DNA from: an uncultured Brachybacterium sp.
Lineage (GTDB): Bacteria > Actinomycetota > Actinomycetes > Actinomycetales > Dermabacteraceae
Direction: 5' to 3'
DNA: 64,000 nucleotides
Assembly (NCBI RefSeq): GCF_947500705.1
Contig: NZ_CANMSY010000009.1
Span: 62,001 to 126,000 of the forward strand
Under the pieces are notes generated by a model that was given only the letters and a program-made list of their open reading frames with translations, had not been told where the DNA came from and did not search any database. The position numbers and the translations under genes were made by a program. This document shows, in pieces, positions 7,993 to 19,431 of the stretch (within the stretch, counting starts at the first letter, position 1; each line of letters begins with the position of its first letter).

Positions 7993-8637
7993 TCAGGACG
8001 AGGTGCCGAGCCAGGAGCCGAAGCCGGCGTGCAGCACCAGCCAGGCCATCAGCCCGTAGCCCGTCTGCCCCGGATGGTCGCCGGGGGAGCGGGCGAGGTC
8101 GCTCTCCCACTGGTCGTGACCCGTCAAGCCGCCGACGGTGTCGACGAACGGGACCCGACGACGGGAGCAGACGTCCTCGAAGGCCGCGGAGAGCTCCCGG
8201 ACGGAGCTCGTGGACCCCGGGTCCCGGCTGGGCGGCGGGCCCACCACGAACGCGGGGATGCGCAGCCGTTCCAGTCCGTCGAGGATCTTGGCCAGGTTCA
8301 GACGCGAGCGAGCCAGGGAGATCCCCGCCTCGAGATCGCCGCGGCCCATGGCCACCACCACCCGGTGATCGATCGACCCGTCGGCCTGCCCCCGCGTCGA
8401 GAAGCGACGCTGCACGTCCTCGTCCCAGCGCTCGGCCAGGTCCGCCGAGCTCTGCGCGGGCAGTGCAGCGGTGAAGACGTCGATGCGGCTGTCCGCACCC
8501 TGTTCGCTGGCCACCGCTCGTCCGAGCCAGCCCAGTGCGCGGGCATCACCGACCCCGGCGAGGAGCTCGTCTCCGAGCGCGATGATGCGGATCCGGGATT
8601 CCGGATGCGGGGCGGGCGTCATGGGCACGGTGGGCAC
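7993..8637 (-). CDS. SGNH/GDSL-like protein with a substituted nucleophile
   Basis: 214 residues. The fold signature is recognisable: I-I-A-L-G-D-E-L-L-A-G at about 18-28, an oxyanion-type Gly block (V-A-M-G-R-G-D) near 95, and a closing G-D-H-P-G-Q-T-G-Y near 190. The usual GDS(L) serine is glutamate here (GDEL), and the Asp three residues before the final His is absent. The canonical Ser-Asp-His triad is therefore broken. Either this branch is not an esterase or it has changed chemistry. The start ATG 8637 could also be the next Met (six codons in). It stands alone between bL37 and the odhA terminator. Function unknown. Confidence 0.75.
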   Translation of the reverse strand: MPTVPMTPAPHPESRIRIIALGDELLAGVGDARALGWLGRAVASEQGADSRIDVFTAALPAQSSADLAERWDEDVQRRFSTRGQADGSIDHRVVVAMGRGDLEAGISLARSRLNLAKILDGLERLRIPAFVVGPPPSRDPGSTSSVRELSAAFEDVCSRRRVPFVDTVGGLTGHDQWESDLARSPGDHPGQTGYGLMAWLVLHAGFGSWLGTSS

Positions 8638-8693
8638 CGGGACCTCTCCTGGACGGGGACGGGAACCTCAAGACTAACGGCGTCAACACTAAC

Positions 8694-8733
8694 CGCGTCG
8701 CGGGCCGCGGGCGAACCCGTGGCCCGCGACGCG
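8694..8733 (-). terminator. Intrinsic terminator of the 2-oxoglutarate dehydrogenase gene
   Basis: An almost unbroken 18-bp hairpin (8694-8711 with 8716-8733), including one G-U pair in RNA and a CGAA tetraloop. It lies one base beyond the odhA stop on the minus strand. The downstream sequence has several T residues (GTTAGTGTTG) but no long T run. Confidence 0.8.
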
Positions 8734-8734
8734 A

Positions 8735-11700
8735 TCAGGCGTCGAAGGCGCGGTCGAGCAGATCCTCCTGCTCGATCTTGTGGGTCGCGTTCGAACCGGT
8801 GGCGGGGGAGGCGGACGCCGCTCGGGCCACGACCCGCAGAGTGCGGCCGACCTCGACGGCGAAGTTCATCGCCATGAAGCTCCAGGCGCCCTGGTTCTGC
8901 GGCTCTTCCTGGACCCACACCAGCTGAGCGTCGGGGTAGCCGCCGAGCGCCTTCTTCAGCTGCTCGGCGGGCAGCGGGTAGAGCTGCTCGACGCGGACGA
9001 TCGCGGTGTCGGTCGTGCCGAGCTTCTCGCGGCGTGCGGCCAGGTCCCAGTAGACCTTGCCCGAGGCGATCAGCACGCGACGCACCCCGGCCGGATCCAC
9101 GGTGGTGTCCGGCAGCACCGGCTCGAAGGTTCCCGTGGTGAAGTCCTCCACCCCGCTCACCGCGGCCTTGTTGCGCAGCATCGACTTCGGGGTGAAGACG
9201 ACCAGCGGCTTCTTCGTCTCCGCAAGCGCCTGCTTGCGCAGCAGGTGGAAGTAGCTCGCCGGGGTCGACGGGGCCGCCACCCGCATGTTCTCCTCGGCGC
9301 ACATCTGCAGGAAGCGCTCGATGCGGGCGGAGGAATGGTCCGGTCCCTGGCCCTCGTAACCGTGCGGGAGCAGCATGACCACGCTCGAGTTCTGGCCCCA
9401 CTTCTGCTCGGAGGCGGAGATGAACTCGTCGATGATGGTCTGCGCACCGTTGACGAAGTCGCCGAACTGCGCCTCCCACAGCACCAGCGAGTTCGGGCTC
9501 TCGACCGAGTAGCCGTACTCGAAGCCCAGCGCGGCGAACTCCGAGAGGGAGGAGTCGTAGACGTTGAAGCGTGCCTGGTCGTCCGAGAGGTACGACAGGG
9601 GGGTCCAGGTGTCGCCGTTCTCATGGTCGATGAGCACGCTATGGCGCTGCACGAAGGTGCCGCGGCGGGAGTCCTGGCCGGCCAGTCGCACCCGATGGCC
9701 CTGGAGCAGCAGCGAGCCGAAGGCGATCAGCTCGCCGAAGGCCCAGTCGATCTTGCCGGAGGTGGACATCTGGTGGCGGCGCTGGAGCACGGTCATCAGC
9801 TTGGGATGGACGGTGAAGGAGGCGGGGATGTCGGTGTGCGCCGTCCCGATCTTCTCGAGCACGGCGGGATCGAGGGAGGTGCGCACCTCGTCGGACCCTG
9901 CAGAGCCCTGCTGCGCATCGGGCAGCTCCAGGCCCTGCACCGTCTCCTCGGAGTCGGAGGAGCTCGCGGCGCTGGCGCGCGTGGAGGCGAAGGCCTCGTC
10001 CAGGTGCTCCTGGAAGTTGCGCACCAGCCCTTCGGTCTCGTCCTCCGTGAGGTCACCGCGCTCGATGAGCGCCTCCATGTAGAGCTTTCGCGTGGAGGGC
10101 TTGTCCCCGATCAGCTTGTACATCTCGGGCTGGGTCATCGAGGGATCGTCGCCCTCGTTGTGCCCGCGACGGCGGTAGCAGACCATGTCGATGACGACAT
10201 CGCGGTGGAACTTCTGCCGGAACTCGAAGGCGATCTCGGCGACCCGTACGCAGGCCTCCGGATCGTCGCCGTTGACGTGGAAGATCGGCAGCTGCGTGGA
10301 CTTGGCGACGTCCGTCGAGTAGAACGACGAGCGCGAGGAGTCCGGCAGCGTGGTGAAGCCGATCTGGTTGTTGATGATCACGTGGATCGTGCCGCCGGTG
10401 CGGTATCCGCGCAGCTCCGAGAGGTTCAGGGTCTCGGTGACCACGCCCTGCCCCGCGAAGGAGGCATCTCCGTGCACGAGCACGGGGAGCACCGGGAACT
10501 CCTCGGGCCGCTCGAGCCGGTCCTGCTTGGCGCGGACGATGCCTTCGAGCACCGGGTTCACGGCCTCCAGGTGGGAGGGGTTCGCGGCGAGGTACACCTT
10601 GGTGGACTCGCCGTCGTGCGAGGTGTAGGTGCCCTCGGTGCCCAGGTGGTACTTGACGTCGCCGGAGCCGAGCTTCCTGCCGTAGTTGCCCTCGAACTCC
10701 TGGAAGATCTGGCCGTAGCTCTTCCCGGCGAGGTTCGAGAGCACGTTCAGCCGGCCGCGATGCGACATGCCGATGGCGACCTCGTCCAGGCCGCCGTGGG
10801 CCGCGCCGTGCAGCACGGCGTCGAGCATCGGGATGACGGCCTCGCCGCCCTCGAGCGAGAAGCGCTTCTGGCCCACGAACTTGGTCTGCAGGAAGGTCTC
10901 GAACGCCTCGGCCGCATTGAGACGATCCATGATGTGGGTCAGCTCGGTCTTGTCGAAGGGAGTGCGGGGGGTCTCCATCTTCTGCTGGATCCAGTCGCGC
11001 TCCTCCGGGTCGGAGATGTGCATGTACTCCACACCGATGGTGCGGCAGTATGAATTGCGCAGCACTCCCAGGATGTCCCGCAGGGACATCTCGTCCTTGC
11101 CGCCCAGCCCGCGGGTGGGGAAGGTGCGGTCGAGATCCCACAGGGTCAGGCCGTAGGTCTCGACATCCAGATCCGGGTGGGTGCGCACCTTGTACTGCAG
11201 GGGATCGGTGTCCGCCATCAGGTGCCCGCGCACGCGGTAGGCATGGATCAGGTCCATCACCCGGGCCAGGCGCTCCGAGGTGGTGTGCTTGAAGGGGTTG
11301 TCCGGCACCCAGCGCACCGGCTGGTAGGGGAGCCGCAGCGAGACGAAGACGCGATCGTAGAAGCCGTCCTTGCCCAGCAGCTTGTCGCCCATCCGCTTGA
11401 GGAACTCGCCCGAGGCGGCGCCCTGGATGATGCGGTGGTCGTAGGTCGAGGTCAGCGTCATGACCTTCGAGATCGCAAGCTCTGCAAGGGTGGCAGGGTT
11501 CGCGCCCTGGAACTGCGCGGGGTAGTCCATCGCGCCGACGCCCACGATCACGCCCTGGCCCTGCATGAGGCGCGGGATCGAATGGACGGTGCCGATGCCG
11601 CCCGGGTTGGTCAGCGACACCGTGGTGTGCGCGAAGTCGTCCATGGTCAGCTTGCCGGCACGGGCCTTCTTGACGACCTCCTCATACGCCTTCCAGAAGC

Positions 11701-12595
11701 CGCGGAAGTCGAAGCGCTGGGCGGCCTTGATGCTCGGCACCACCAGACCGCGCGAGCCGTCGGGACGCGGCATGTCGATGGCGAGGCCGAAGTTGATGTC
11801 CTCGCGCTTCAGCAGGAGCGGCTTGCCCTTCTCATCGACGTCGAACCCGTTGTTCATGTCGTTGATCTCGGTGATCGCCTCGATCATCGCCCAGCCGATG
11901 AGGTGGGTGAAGGAGACCTTGCCGGCGCGGTGGCGCTGGAGATGATTGTTGATGACGATGCGGTTGTCGAACAGCAGCTTCACCGGCACGTCACGCACCG
12001 AGGTGGCCGTGGGCACCTCGAGGGACTCGGCCATGTTGCGCACGATCGCGGCGGCGGGACCGCGCAGCTTGACGACCTCGGGCTCGCGGAGCTCGACGGC
12101 AGGGATCTGCGACGTGGTGGTGGGGACCTTCGCGGGACGGTCCGAGGTGGTGGAGACCGCCGGTGCCTTGGAGGCGGACTTCGCGGGATGGTCATTCACG
12201 GCAGGGGATTCCTTCGCAGGCTGGGAAGCGGCCGCCGGTGCTGCGGCCGAGGGGGAGGACGAGGTGGAGGAGGTCGCCGGAGCGGAGTTCTCGGCGGGCT
12301 GCTCCTGCGGGGGATCAGCCGTGGCGGCGGAGGTGCTGTCGGGAGCGTCCTGCTCCTGTGCGTCAGGCGAGCTCCCAGGGCTCCCCGGAGGCGTCGTCGT
12401 CGACGTCTCGGAGGAGCTCGAAGGGGTCTCGGTCGGGGCCGAGGGCTCGGCGTTCACCACGTGGGTGGAGAAGTATTCCGCCCAGCTCGGGTCGACGCTC
12501 GAGGGATCCTCACGCCACTGCTCGCGGAGCGCGTCCACGAGCCACTGATTCGGGCCGAACTCCGCAGAATCGGAGTCCTGTGTCTGCTGTGACAC
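8735..12595 (-). CDS. odhA: Multifunctional 2-oxoglutarate dehydrogenase E1/succinyltransferase (OdhA/Kgd)
   Basis: 1286 residues. It oxidatively decarboxylates 2-oxoglutarate in the TCA cycle and carries both E1 and E2-like catalytic parts, as in Corynebacterium OdhA and mycobacterial Kgd. In order: a short E1 N-terminal helix segment (1-45), a disordered Ser/Thr/Ala/Pro-rich linker (about 46-150) with no lipoyl domain, a succinyltransferase domain (about 155-400, with D-H-R-I-I-Q-G-A), then the thiamine-diphosphate E1 domain. That last part has G-M-S-H-R-G-R-L, the G-D-D-P metal motif and R-R-G-H-N-E-G-D-D. Start is GTG 12595; the ribosome-binding site is weak. Missing lipoyl groups would have to come from another subunit such as AceF, per the family. 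In relatives an FHA protein (OdhI/GarA) inhibits it; none is in this window. Confidence 0.97.
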   Translation of the reverse strand: MSQQTQDSDSAEFGPNQWLVDALREQWREDPSSVDPSWAEYFSTHVVNAEPSAPTETPSSSSETSTTTPPGSPGSSPDAQEQDAPDSTSAATADPPQEQPAENSAPATSSTSSSPSAAAPAAASQPAKESPAVNDHPAKSASKAPAVSTTSDRPAKVPTTTSQIPAVELREPEVVKLRGPAAAIVRNMAESLEVPTATSVRDVPVKLLFDNRIVINNHLQRHRAGKVSFTHLIGWAMIEAITEINDMNNGFDVDEKGKPLLLKREDINFGLAIDMPRPDGSRGLVVPSIKAAQRFDFRGFWKAYEEVVKKARAGKLTMDDFAHTTVSLTNPGGIGTVHSIPRLMQGQGVIVGVGAMDYPAQFQGANPATLAELAISKVMTLTSTYDHRIIQGAASGEFLKRMGDKLLGKDGFYDRVFVSLRLPYQPVRWVPDNPFKHTTSERLARVMDLIHAYRVRGHLMADTDPLQYKVRTHPDLDVETYGLTLWDLDRTFPTRGLGGKDEMSLRDILGVLRNSYCRTIGVEYMHISDPEERDWIQQKMETPRTPFDKTELTHIMDRLNAAEAFETFLQTKFVGQKRFSLEGGEAVIPMLDAVLHGAAHGGLDEVAIGMSHRGRLNVLSNLAGKSYGQIFQEFEGNYGRKLGSGDVKYHLGTEGTYTSHDGESTKVYLAANPSHLEAVNPVLEGIVRAKQDRLERPEEFPVLPVLVHGDASFAGQGVVTETLNLSELRGYRTGGTIHVIINNQIGFTTLPDSSRSSFYSTDVAKSTQLPIFHVNGDDPEACVRVAEIAFEFRQKFHRDVVIDMVCYRRRGHNEGDDPSMTQPEMYKLIGDKPSTRKLYMEALIERGDLTEDETEGLVRNFQEHLDEAFASTRASAASSSDSEETVQGLELPDAQQGSAGSDEVRTSLDPAVLEKIGTAHTDIPASFTVHPKLMTVLQRRHQMSTSGKIDWAFGELIAFGSLLLQGHRVRLAGQDSRRGTFVQRHSVLIDHENGDTWTPLSYLSDDQARFNVYDSSLSEFAALGFEYGYSVESPNSLVLWEAQFGDFVNGAQTIIDEFISASEQKWGQNSSVVMLLPHGYEGQGPDHSSARIERFLQMCAEENMRVAAPSTPASYFHLLRKQALAETKKPLVVFTPKSMLRNKAAVSGVEDFTTGTFEPVLPDTTVDPAGVRRVLIASGKVYWDLAARREKLGTTDTAIVRVEQLYPLPAEQLKKALGGYPDAQLVWVQEEPQNQGAWSFMAMNFAVEVGRTLRVVARAASASPATGSNATHKIEQEDLLDRAFDA

Positions 12596-12727
12596 TCTGA
12601 GATCGCCAGCCTTCTCACGGTCGAGAGATACGGATGGCCTCAGCCTAACGGCAGACGGTGCCCGTCGTGCGCGGACGCCGCCCCCTTCGACGGCGGGAGA
12701 CGGGCAGAGGTGCCCGACATCACCCTG

Positions 12728-13822
12728 TCAGGTCAGGGGTGCGTCACCCGGGAGCACCACCCGGATCAGCGAGGAGCGCCCGTCGCGGGTGTCCTGGCTG
12801 CGGGGGTCGTCGAGCACCTCGATGGTGCCGCCATGCAGTCCCACCGCCCAGCGGGCGATGGCCAGGCCCAGGCCGGTGCCGCCTGAGGAGTCGGCATAGC
12901 CGCCGCGCTGGAATCGTTCGAACACGCGGGAGCGGTCCTCACGCGCGATGCCCGGGCCCTCGTCGTGCACATCGATCCGCACTCCGCCGTCCGGCCCCAG
13001 GAGTGCTGCGGAGATATGTATGCGACCGCCGACGGGGGAGTGCCGGGCGGCGTTCTCGAGCAGGTTGTGGATGACCTGGTGCAGCCGGGCCGCGTCCGCC
13101 GCGACCGACAGGTCGGGAGGGTCGACGTCGACGATCCAGCGCACGTCGCGGCCGCCCGAGGCCAGAGACGCGGCATCCACCACCTCATGGAGGAACGGGG
13201 TGAGCTCGACCGCTTCGATGTCCAGGTCGACCACCCCGGCATCGAGGCGGGAGAGGTCCAGCAGATGCCCCACCAGCTGTGAGAGGCGCTCCGTCTCGTT
13301 CAGCGCCACTTCGAGAGCGGCCGGGTCGGGCTCGGTGACCCCGTCCACGAGATTCTCCAGCTGTGCGCGCAGCCCGGCGACCGGGGTTCGCAGCTCATGG
13401 GAGACGTTCGCGACCAGGTCCCGACGCATCCGGTCGGTCTGCTCGAGCTCGGAGGCCATGGTGGAGAAGGCCGCGGCCAGCTGCCCCACCTCGTCGCGGC
13501 TGCTGGTGCGCACCTCTCGGCTGTAGTCGCCGCGGGCCATCGCCTGGGCGGCGCGGGTCATCTCGCGCAGCGGCGAGGTCATGCCGCGGGCCAGCAGCTG
13601 GGTGAACACCAGCGCCGCGATCACCACCAGCGGCAGAGCGAGCAGCGGCTCGATGCCGGCCCGGATGCTCACCTGGGTGAGCAGCGCGGCGACGCTCACG
13701 CTCGCCGCGACCAATATTCCGAGCTTGACCTTGAAGGAGCGGAACCGGTCCAGGGGGCGCACGTCCAGCCGCTCGGGCACGCGGCGACGGGAGCCGGTCT
13801 CCGTGGCCCTGGGCGAGCTCAC
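12728..13822 (-). CDS. Sensor histidine kinase with very short extracellular loop
   Basis: 364 residues. A cytoplasmic N-tail (1-30) is followed by two transmembrane helices (about 33-52 and 59-78) separated by only some 6-10 residues. Then come HAMP (about 79-130), HisKA with H142 in V-S-H-E-L-R-T-P, and an HATPase domain with N-L-L-E-N-A-A, D-E-G-P-G-I and G-G-T-G-L-G-L-A. The tiny loop suggests sensing within the membrane or through a partner. Start is GTG 13822, overlapping the response-regulator stop as GTGA. The signal is unknown. It lies 132 bases upstream of odhA on the same strand, but I see no evidence it controls odhA. Confidence 0.92.
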   Translation of the reverse strand: MSSPRATETGSRRRVPERLDVRPLDRFRSFKVKLGILVAASVSVAALLTQVSIRAGIEPLLALPLVVIAALVFTQLLARGMTSPLREMTRAAQAMARGDYSREVRTSSRDEVGQLAAAFSTMASELEQTDRMRRDLVANVSHELRTPVAGLRAQLENLVDGVTEPDPAALEVALNETERLSQLVGHLLDLSRLDAGVVDLDIEAVELTPFLHEVVDAASLASGGRDVRWIVDVDPPDLSVAADAARLHQVIHNLLENAARHSPVGGRIHISAALLGPDGGVRIDVHDEGPGIAREDRSRVFERFQRGGYADSSGGTGLGLAIARWAVGLHGGTIEVLDDPRSQDTRDGRSSLIRVVLPGDAPLT

Positions 13823-14643
13823 GAGTCGCCGGTGGAGAGGTTCGGCGTGGCCATCGAGGAGAGATCCGGTGCGGTCCCTGAGCTCGGACCGGAGGCCGCT
13901 GCTCCCGCCTCGGGGTCCTCAGGGATCTCCAGGGCGTAGCCGACGCCGTGGACCGTGCGCACCAGGTCGGCGCCGAGCTTGCGGCGCAGCGCCTTGACAT
14001 GGGAGTCCACGGTGCGGGTTCCCGTCGCATCCACCCAGTCCCAGACATCCGCCAAGAGCTGCTCGCGCGTGAGCACCGTGCCGGGCGCGCTGGCCAGGCA
14101 CAGCAGCAGGTCGAACTCGGTGGGAGTCAGATGGGCAGGCTCCCCGGCGCGCATCACCCTGCGGCCGGCGCGGTCGATGACCAGGTCCCCGAACTCGAGC
14201 GCCTCCTGCTTCTCGGCCTCGGTGGGAGCCGGGGCACCGGCACGTCGCACCCGTCGCAGCAGCGCCTTGAGGCGTGCGACGAGCTCGCGCATGGAGAAGG
14301 GCTTGGTCATGTAGTCATCCGCGCCCACGCCGAGACCCACCAGCATGTCGGTCTCGTCGTCGCGCGCGGTGAGCATGAGCACCGGAACCGGCTCGTCGGC
14401 CTGGATCCGGCGGCAGACCTCGAGCCCGTCGAATCCCGGGAGCATGACGTCCAGCACCACCACATCGGGCCGCACTTCGGCCACCATCCGCACTCCGGAG
14501 GGGCCGTCCAGTGCGGTGGAGACCTCCCATCCCTCGGCGGTGAGGCGGTCGGCGATCGCTCGGGTGATCGTCGGCTCATCCTCGATCACCACCACACGGA
14601 CGGGGGAGTCTCCGGTGGCTGCTGTCTTCTCCGGGGTCGGCAT
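13819..14643 (-). CDS. OmpR/PhoB-family response regulator
   Basis: 274 residues. The receiver domain (about 14-130) has the acidic pair E-D-E near 22-24, phosphoacceptor Asp in V-V-V-L-D-V-M-L-P, Thr in L-M-L-T-A-R and Lys in M-T-K-P-F-S. A winged-helix DNA-binding domain follows (about 155-250) with L-T-P-T-E-F-D-L-L and T-V-D-S-H-V-K-A-L-R-R-K-L. A Ser/Pro/Gly-rich tail of 20-25 residues extends past the fold. It is the first gene of the pair, with the kinase translationally coupled downstream. Its target genes are not identifiable here, although the divergent M23 peptidase gene is an obvious candidate to test. Confidence 0.93.
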   Translation of the reverse strand: MPTPEKTAATGDSPVRVVVIEDEPTITRAIADRLTAEGWEVSTALDGPSGVRMVAEVRPDVVVLDVMLPGFDGLEVCRRIQADEPVPVLMLTARDDETDMLVGLGVGADDYMTKPFSMRELVARLKALLRRVRRAGAPAPTEAEKQEALEFGDLVIDRAGRRVMRAGEPAHLTPTEFDLLLCLASAPGTVLTREQLLADVWDWVDATGTRTVDSHVKALRRKLGADLVRTVHGVGYALEIPEDPEAGAAASGPSSGTAPDLSSMATPNLSTGDS

Positions 14644-15010
14644 GAGGCCACTCTAGACGGCAGCGCCTGAATTCCTTCGGGAGGTGAAGGCGGTGCGAGC
14701 ACCCCGGGGTGCGGCGCCGAACGCGGGGACGGGCCTCGCACTGTGACGCACGAGGCGGACTCGAGCCCGCAGGCGTGACCTGAACCTCTGTGCGAGCCCC
14801 CGCTCGTCAAGATCGGGCAACCTTTATGGCATCTCGGCAAAAACTTGGCAATGACCCGGTTGACCTGCTCGTCGGGCGCCCCGACCAGCGCGTACTTTGA
14901 TCGAGGTTGTTCGGCGACGCGTACTTCCCCTGTCCGGCGTCGCGATCGGACAGAGATGTGGACGAGCAGTACATCGAGAACTACGCAGTCGCAATGGAAG
15001 AGGTCAACAC
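14644..15010. other. Divergent intergenic region, response regulator / M23 peptidase
   Basis: 367 bases without a convincing gene. It must hold promoters in both directions. I see two copies of CGCGTACTT (14889-14897 and 14918-14926, 29 bases apart) and a small inverted repeat (14931-14936 with 14947-14952) in the probable leader of the peptidase gene. TTGACC at 14860-14865 resembles a -35 but has no -10 at normal spacing. No riboswitch class is recognisable. Confidence 0.4.
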
Positions 15011-15886
15011 GTGGCGAATCACCGCGCCGACGGACGCGCCGCAGTGCGCAAGCACCGCGCAGTCGGAGGGACCCACCGCGATTCCGCGCTCCCTTCAGGT
15101 GTCTTGAAGGCGGGTGTCCTGGGAGTCCTCGCGACCGCCACGATCGCCGCCCCGTTGGCCGCCGCCGCGGCGGGGATCGACGAGGCCGCCTCGCAGGGTG
15201 AGTCCGTGGCGCAGGCCCAGCCCGCCGCCGTCGCGCAGCCCGCCGCAGCGATCGCCCCTGTGGCGCTGCCCGCCGCCGAGGCTGCTGCGACCACCGACGC
15301 CGTGCACGAGACCCGCACCGAGGAGGACGGCGCCAGCCGCTCCGAGGAGCGCACCGCTCCCGCCGCTGCGGACGCCGCCGGCGAGGAGCCTGCAGAGCAG
15401 GGCACCGGCATCGAGGTCTCTCTTCCGGAGCCCGAGCCTGTCGAGGTCGAGGCTGCCGAGACCGGGGAGAGCACCGGAGCGGCGGCTCCCGCCGGCGACT
15501 CCGGCTCCGTGCGCCCCGTCGACGCGCCGATCACCTCCGGCTACGGTGGCCGCATTCACCCCGTCCTCGGCTATTACAAGGGCCATGGCGGAGTCGACTT
15601 CGGTGCCACGTGCGGCACTCCCGTGGGCGCAGCCAAGTCCGGCACCGTCGTCGCCGCCGAGTACAACCGCACCTCCGGCAACCGGGTCAAGATCGACCAC
15701 GGCAACGGGGTCGTCACCGGCTACTACCACCTCCAGGGCTTCAACACCTCGGTCGGCGCGACAGTCGGCGCCGGCGACACCATCGGCTACGCTGGCACGA
15801 CCGGCCGCTCCACCGGCTGCCACCTGCACTTCGCGAAGATGGACGAGGCGGGCAACTACTCCGACCCGATGTCGATCCTGCGGTGA
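15011..15886 (+). CDS. Secreted M23 (LytM) family metallopeptidase
   Basis: 291 residues, a probable peptidoglycan endopeptidase. A basic start is followed by a hydrophobic export segment (about 33-52, Ala/Leu/Val-rich). Next is a long Ala/Glu/Pro-rich spacer (about 53-170) that may span the wall. The M23 domain starts near 178 with S-G-Y-G-x-R-I-H-P. It has the metal ligands H-x3-D in G-H-G-G-V-D-F, the Tyr/His block G-Y-Y-H-L and H-L-H-F. I choose GTG 15011 because GGAAGAGG lies seven bases upstream. An alternative upstream start would add a non-conserved basic leader. Its stop overlaps the tsaD start (GTGA), an odd partnership for a cell-wall enzyme. Confidence 0.9.
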   Translation: MANHRADGRAAVRKHRAVGGTHRDSALPSGVLKAGVLGVLATATIAAPLAAAAAGIDEAASQGESVAQAQPAAVAQPAAAIAPVALPAAEAAATTDAVHETRTEEDGASRSEERTAPAAADAAGEEPAEQGTGIEVSLPEPEPVEVEAAETGESTGAAAPAGDSGSVRPVDAPITSGYGGRIHPVLGYYKGHGGVDFGATCGTPVGAAKSGTVVAAEYNRTSGNRVKIDHGNGVVTGYYHLQGFNTSVGATVGAGDTIGYAGTTGRSTGCHLHFAKMDEAGNYSDPMSILR

Positions 15887-16941
15887 GGACCACCAGGGCC
15901 CCGCTCGTCCTCGGGGTCGAGTCCTCCTGCGACGAGACCGGCTTCGGCCTCGTCTCCGACGGAGTCCTCCTCGGACAGGGGCTCGCCTCGAGCGCCGCCC
16001 AGCACGCCGATTTCGGGGGAGTGGTCCCCGAGATCGCTGCCCGCGCCCACCTCGACGCAGTGGTTCCCACCCTGCGGATCGCCGTCGACGATGCCGGCAT
16101 CCAGCTCTCGGACATCACCCACGTCGCGGTGACCTCGGGCCCGGGCCTCGCCACCGCGGTCCACGTGGGCCTCGCCGCCGCGAAGTCGATCGCATGGTCG
16201 CTCGGCAAGCCGCTGTACGGCGTCCACCACCTGGCCGGCCATGCCGCCGCCGACACCCTCGAGCACGGCCCGCTGCCGGAACGCAGCATCGTGCTGATCG
16301 TCTCCGGCGGCCACACCTCGATCCTCGCTGTCGGCGATCTGGTGCGCGATCCCATCGAGCATCTCGGCGACACCCTCGACGATGCCGCGGGCGAGGCCTT
16401 CGACAAGGTCTCCCGCCTGCTGGGCCTGGGCTACCCCGGTGGCCCAGCGATCTCCCGTGCCGCCGTGGAGGGAGACCCCACCGCGTTCTCCTTCCCCCGC
16501 GCGATGCTGCGGCCGAAGGACGCACCGTTCACCTTCTCCTTCTCCGGGCTGAAGACCGCCGTGGCGCGGACCGTCGAGACCCTCGAGCGCGCGGGGGAGC
16601 CGGTGCCGGTCGCGGACATCGCCGCCTCCTTCGAGCAGGCCGTGGTGGATGTCCTGGTGAAGAAGGCGCTCCGGGCCGTGAGGGAACGGAACCTGGACAC
16701 CCTGGTCATCGTCGGCGGCGTCGCGGCGAATGCCCGCCTGCGCTCGGTCGCGCAGGAGAAGTGCGACGCGGCGGGCATCGATCTGCGGATCCCCCCGCCG
16801 AAGCTGTGCACCGACAACGGGGCGATGATCGCCGCGGTCGGCGACCTGCTGGTGCGCTCCGGCGCTGCTCCGAGCGGACTGCGCATCGCCGCGGATCCCT
16901 CGGCGGTGCTGCACGGAGCGCAGCTGCCGCTGCTGCGGTGA
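15883..16941 (+). CDS. tsaD: tRNA N6-threonylcarbamoyladenosine transferase TsaD
   Basis: 352 residues. With partners TsaB and TsaE it transfers the threonylcarbamoyl group to A37 of ANN-decoding tRNAs. Visible motifs: G-V-E-S-S-C-D-E-T near residue 10, the metal-binding H-H-L-A-G-H near 112-117, S-G-G-H-T near 140 and a late C-T-D-N-G-A-M-I-A block. The GTG start overlaps the M23 peptidase stop. In many Actinobacteria tsaD follows tsaE-tsaB-rimI. Those genes are absent here, so the complex is encoded at several loci. TsaC, which makes the substrate, is at 32.9 kb in this window. Confidence 0.96.
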   Translation: MRTTRAPLVLGVESSCDETGFGLVSDGVLLGQGLASSAAQHADFGGVVPEIAARAHLDAVVPTLRIAVDDAGIQLSDITHVAVTSGPGLATAVHVGLAAAKSIAWSLGKPLYGVHHLAGHAAADTLEHGPLPERSIVLIVSGGHTSILAVGDLVRDPIEHLGDTLDDAAGEAFDKVSRLLGLGYPGGPAISRAAVEGDPTAFSFPRAMLRPKDAPFTFSFSGLKTAVARTVETLERAGEPVPVADIAASFEQAVVDVLVKKALRAVRERNLDTLVIVGGVAANARLRSVAQEKCDAAGIDLRIPPPKLCTDNGAMIAAVGDLLVRSGAAPSGLRIAADPSAVLHGAQLPLLR

Positions 16942-17000
16942 GGTCCCTCTCACACCCGTGCTCCGCCACGGCGGCGACGAGCTCCGTGACCCGCAGTTGT

Positions 17001-17009
17001 TGCTAGACT
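17001..17009 (+). promoter_or_regulatory. Extended -10 element of the tRNA-Arg gene
   Basis: TGC followed by TAGACT (17004-17009) gives an extended -10 eleven bases before the tRNA. No good -35 sits at 17 bases, which is common with extended -10 promoters. Confidence 0.5.
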
Positions 17010-17019
17010 TCCCGAGTCC

Positions 17020-17095
17020 GCCCGCGTAGCTCAGTGGATAGAGCGTCTGCCTCCGGAGCAGAAGGTCGTAGGTTCGAATCCTGTCGCGGGCACCA
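17020..17095 (+). tRNA. tRNA-Arg (anticodon CCG)
   Basis: A complete 76-base cloverleaf with encoded CCA. The acceptor stem is 17020-17026 paired with 17085-17091. The D arm carries GCTC/GAGC. The anticodon stem is 17046-17050 with 17058-17062 and holds CCG at 17053-17055. The T arm carries GTAGG-TTCGAAT-CCTGT (a G-T closing pair). Discriminator A at 17092. It reads CGG arginine codons, which are frequent in this GC-rich genome. Confidence 0.97.
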
Positions 17096-17100
17096 GTGCG

Positions 17101-17140
17101 AAGAGCCGGGACGTCGTCAGCAGACGGCGTCCCGGCTCTT
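17101..17140. terminator. Terminator between tRNA-Arg and otsAB
   Basis: 13-bp inverted repeat (17101-17113 with 17128-17140), followed on the plus strand by TCTCTG. It begins five bases after the tRNA CCA and lies just beyond the stop of the convergent otsAB gene, so it may serve both. Confidence 0.75.
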
Positions 17141-17157
17141 CTCTGTCCCGCCGAGGA

Positions 17158-19431
<2,274 letters not shown>

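Noticed and set aside
8780..11053. Long plus-strand open frame opposite odhA
   Set aside because: Same GC effect; composition is the mirror of the real gene, and odhA motifs are intact on the other strand.
14840..15010. c-di-AMP (ydaO-type) riboswitch before the M23 peptidase
   Set aside because: Such riboswitches are common before wall hydrolases in Actinobacteria, but I cannot find the conserved core or pairing.
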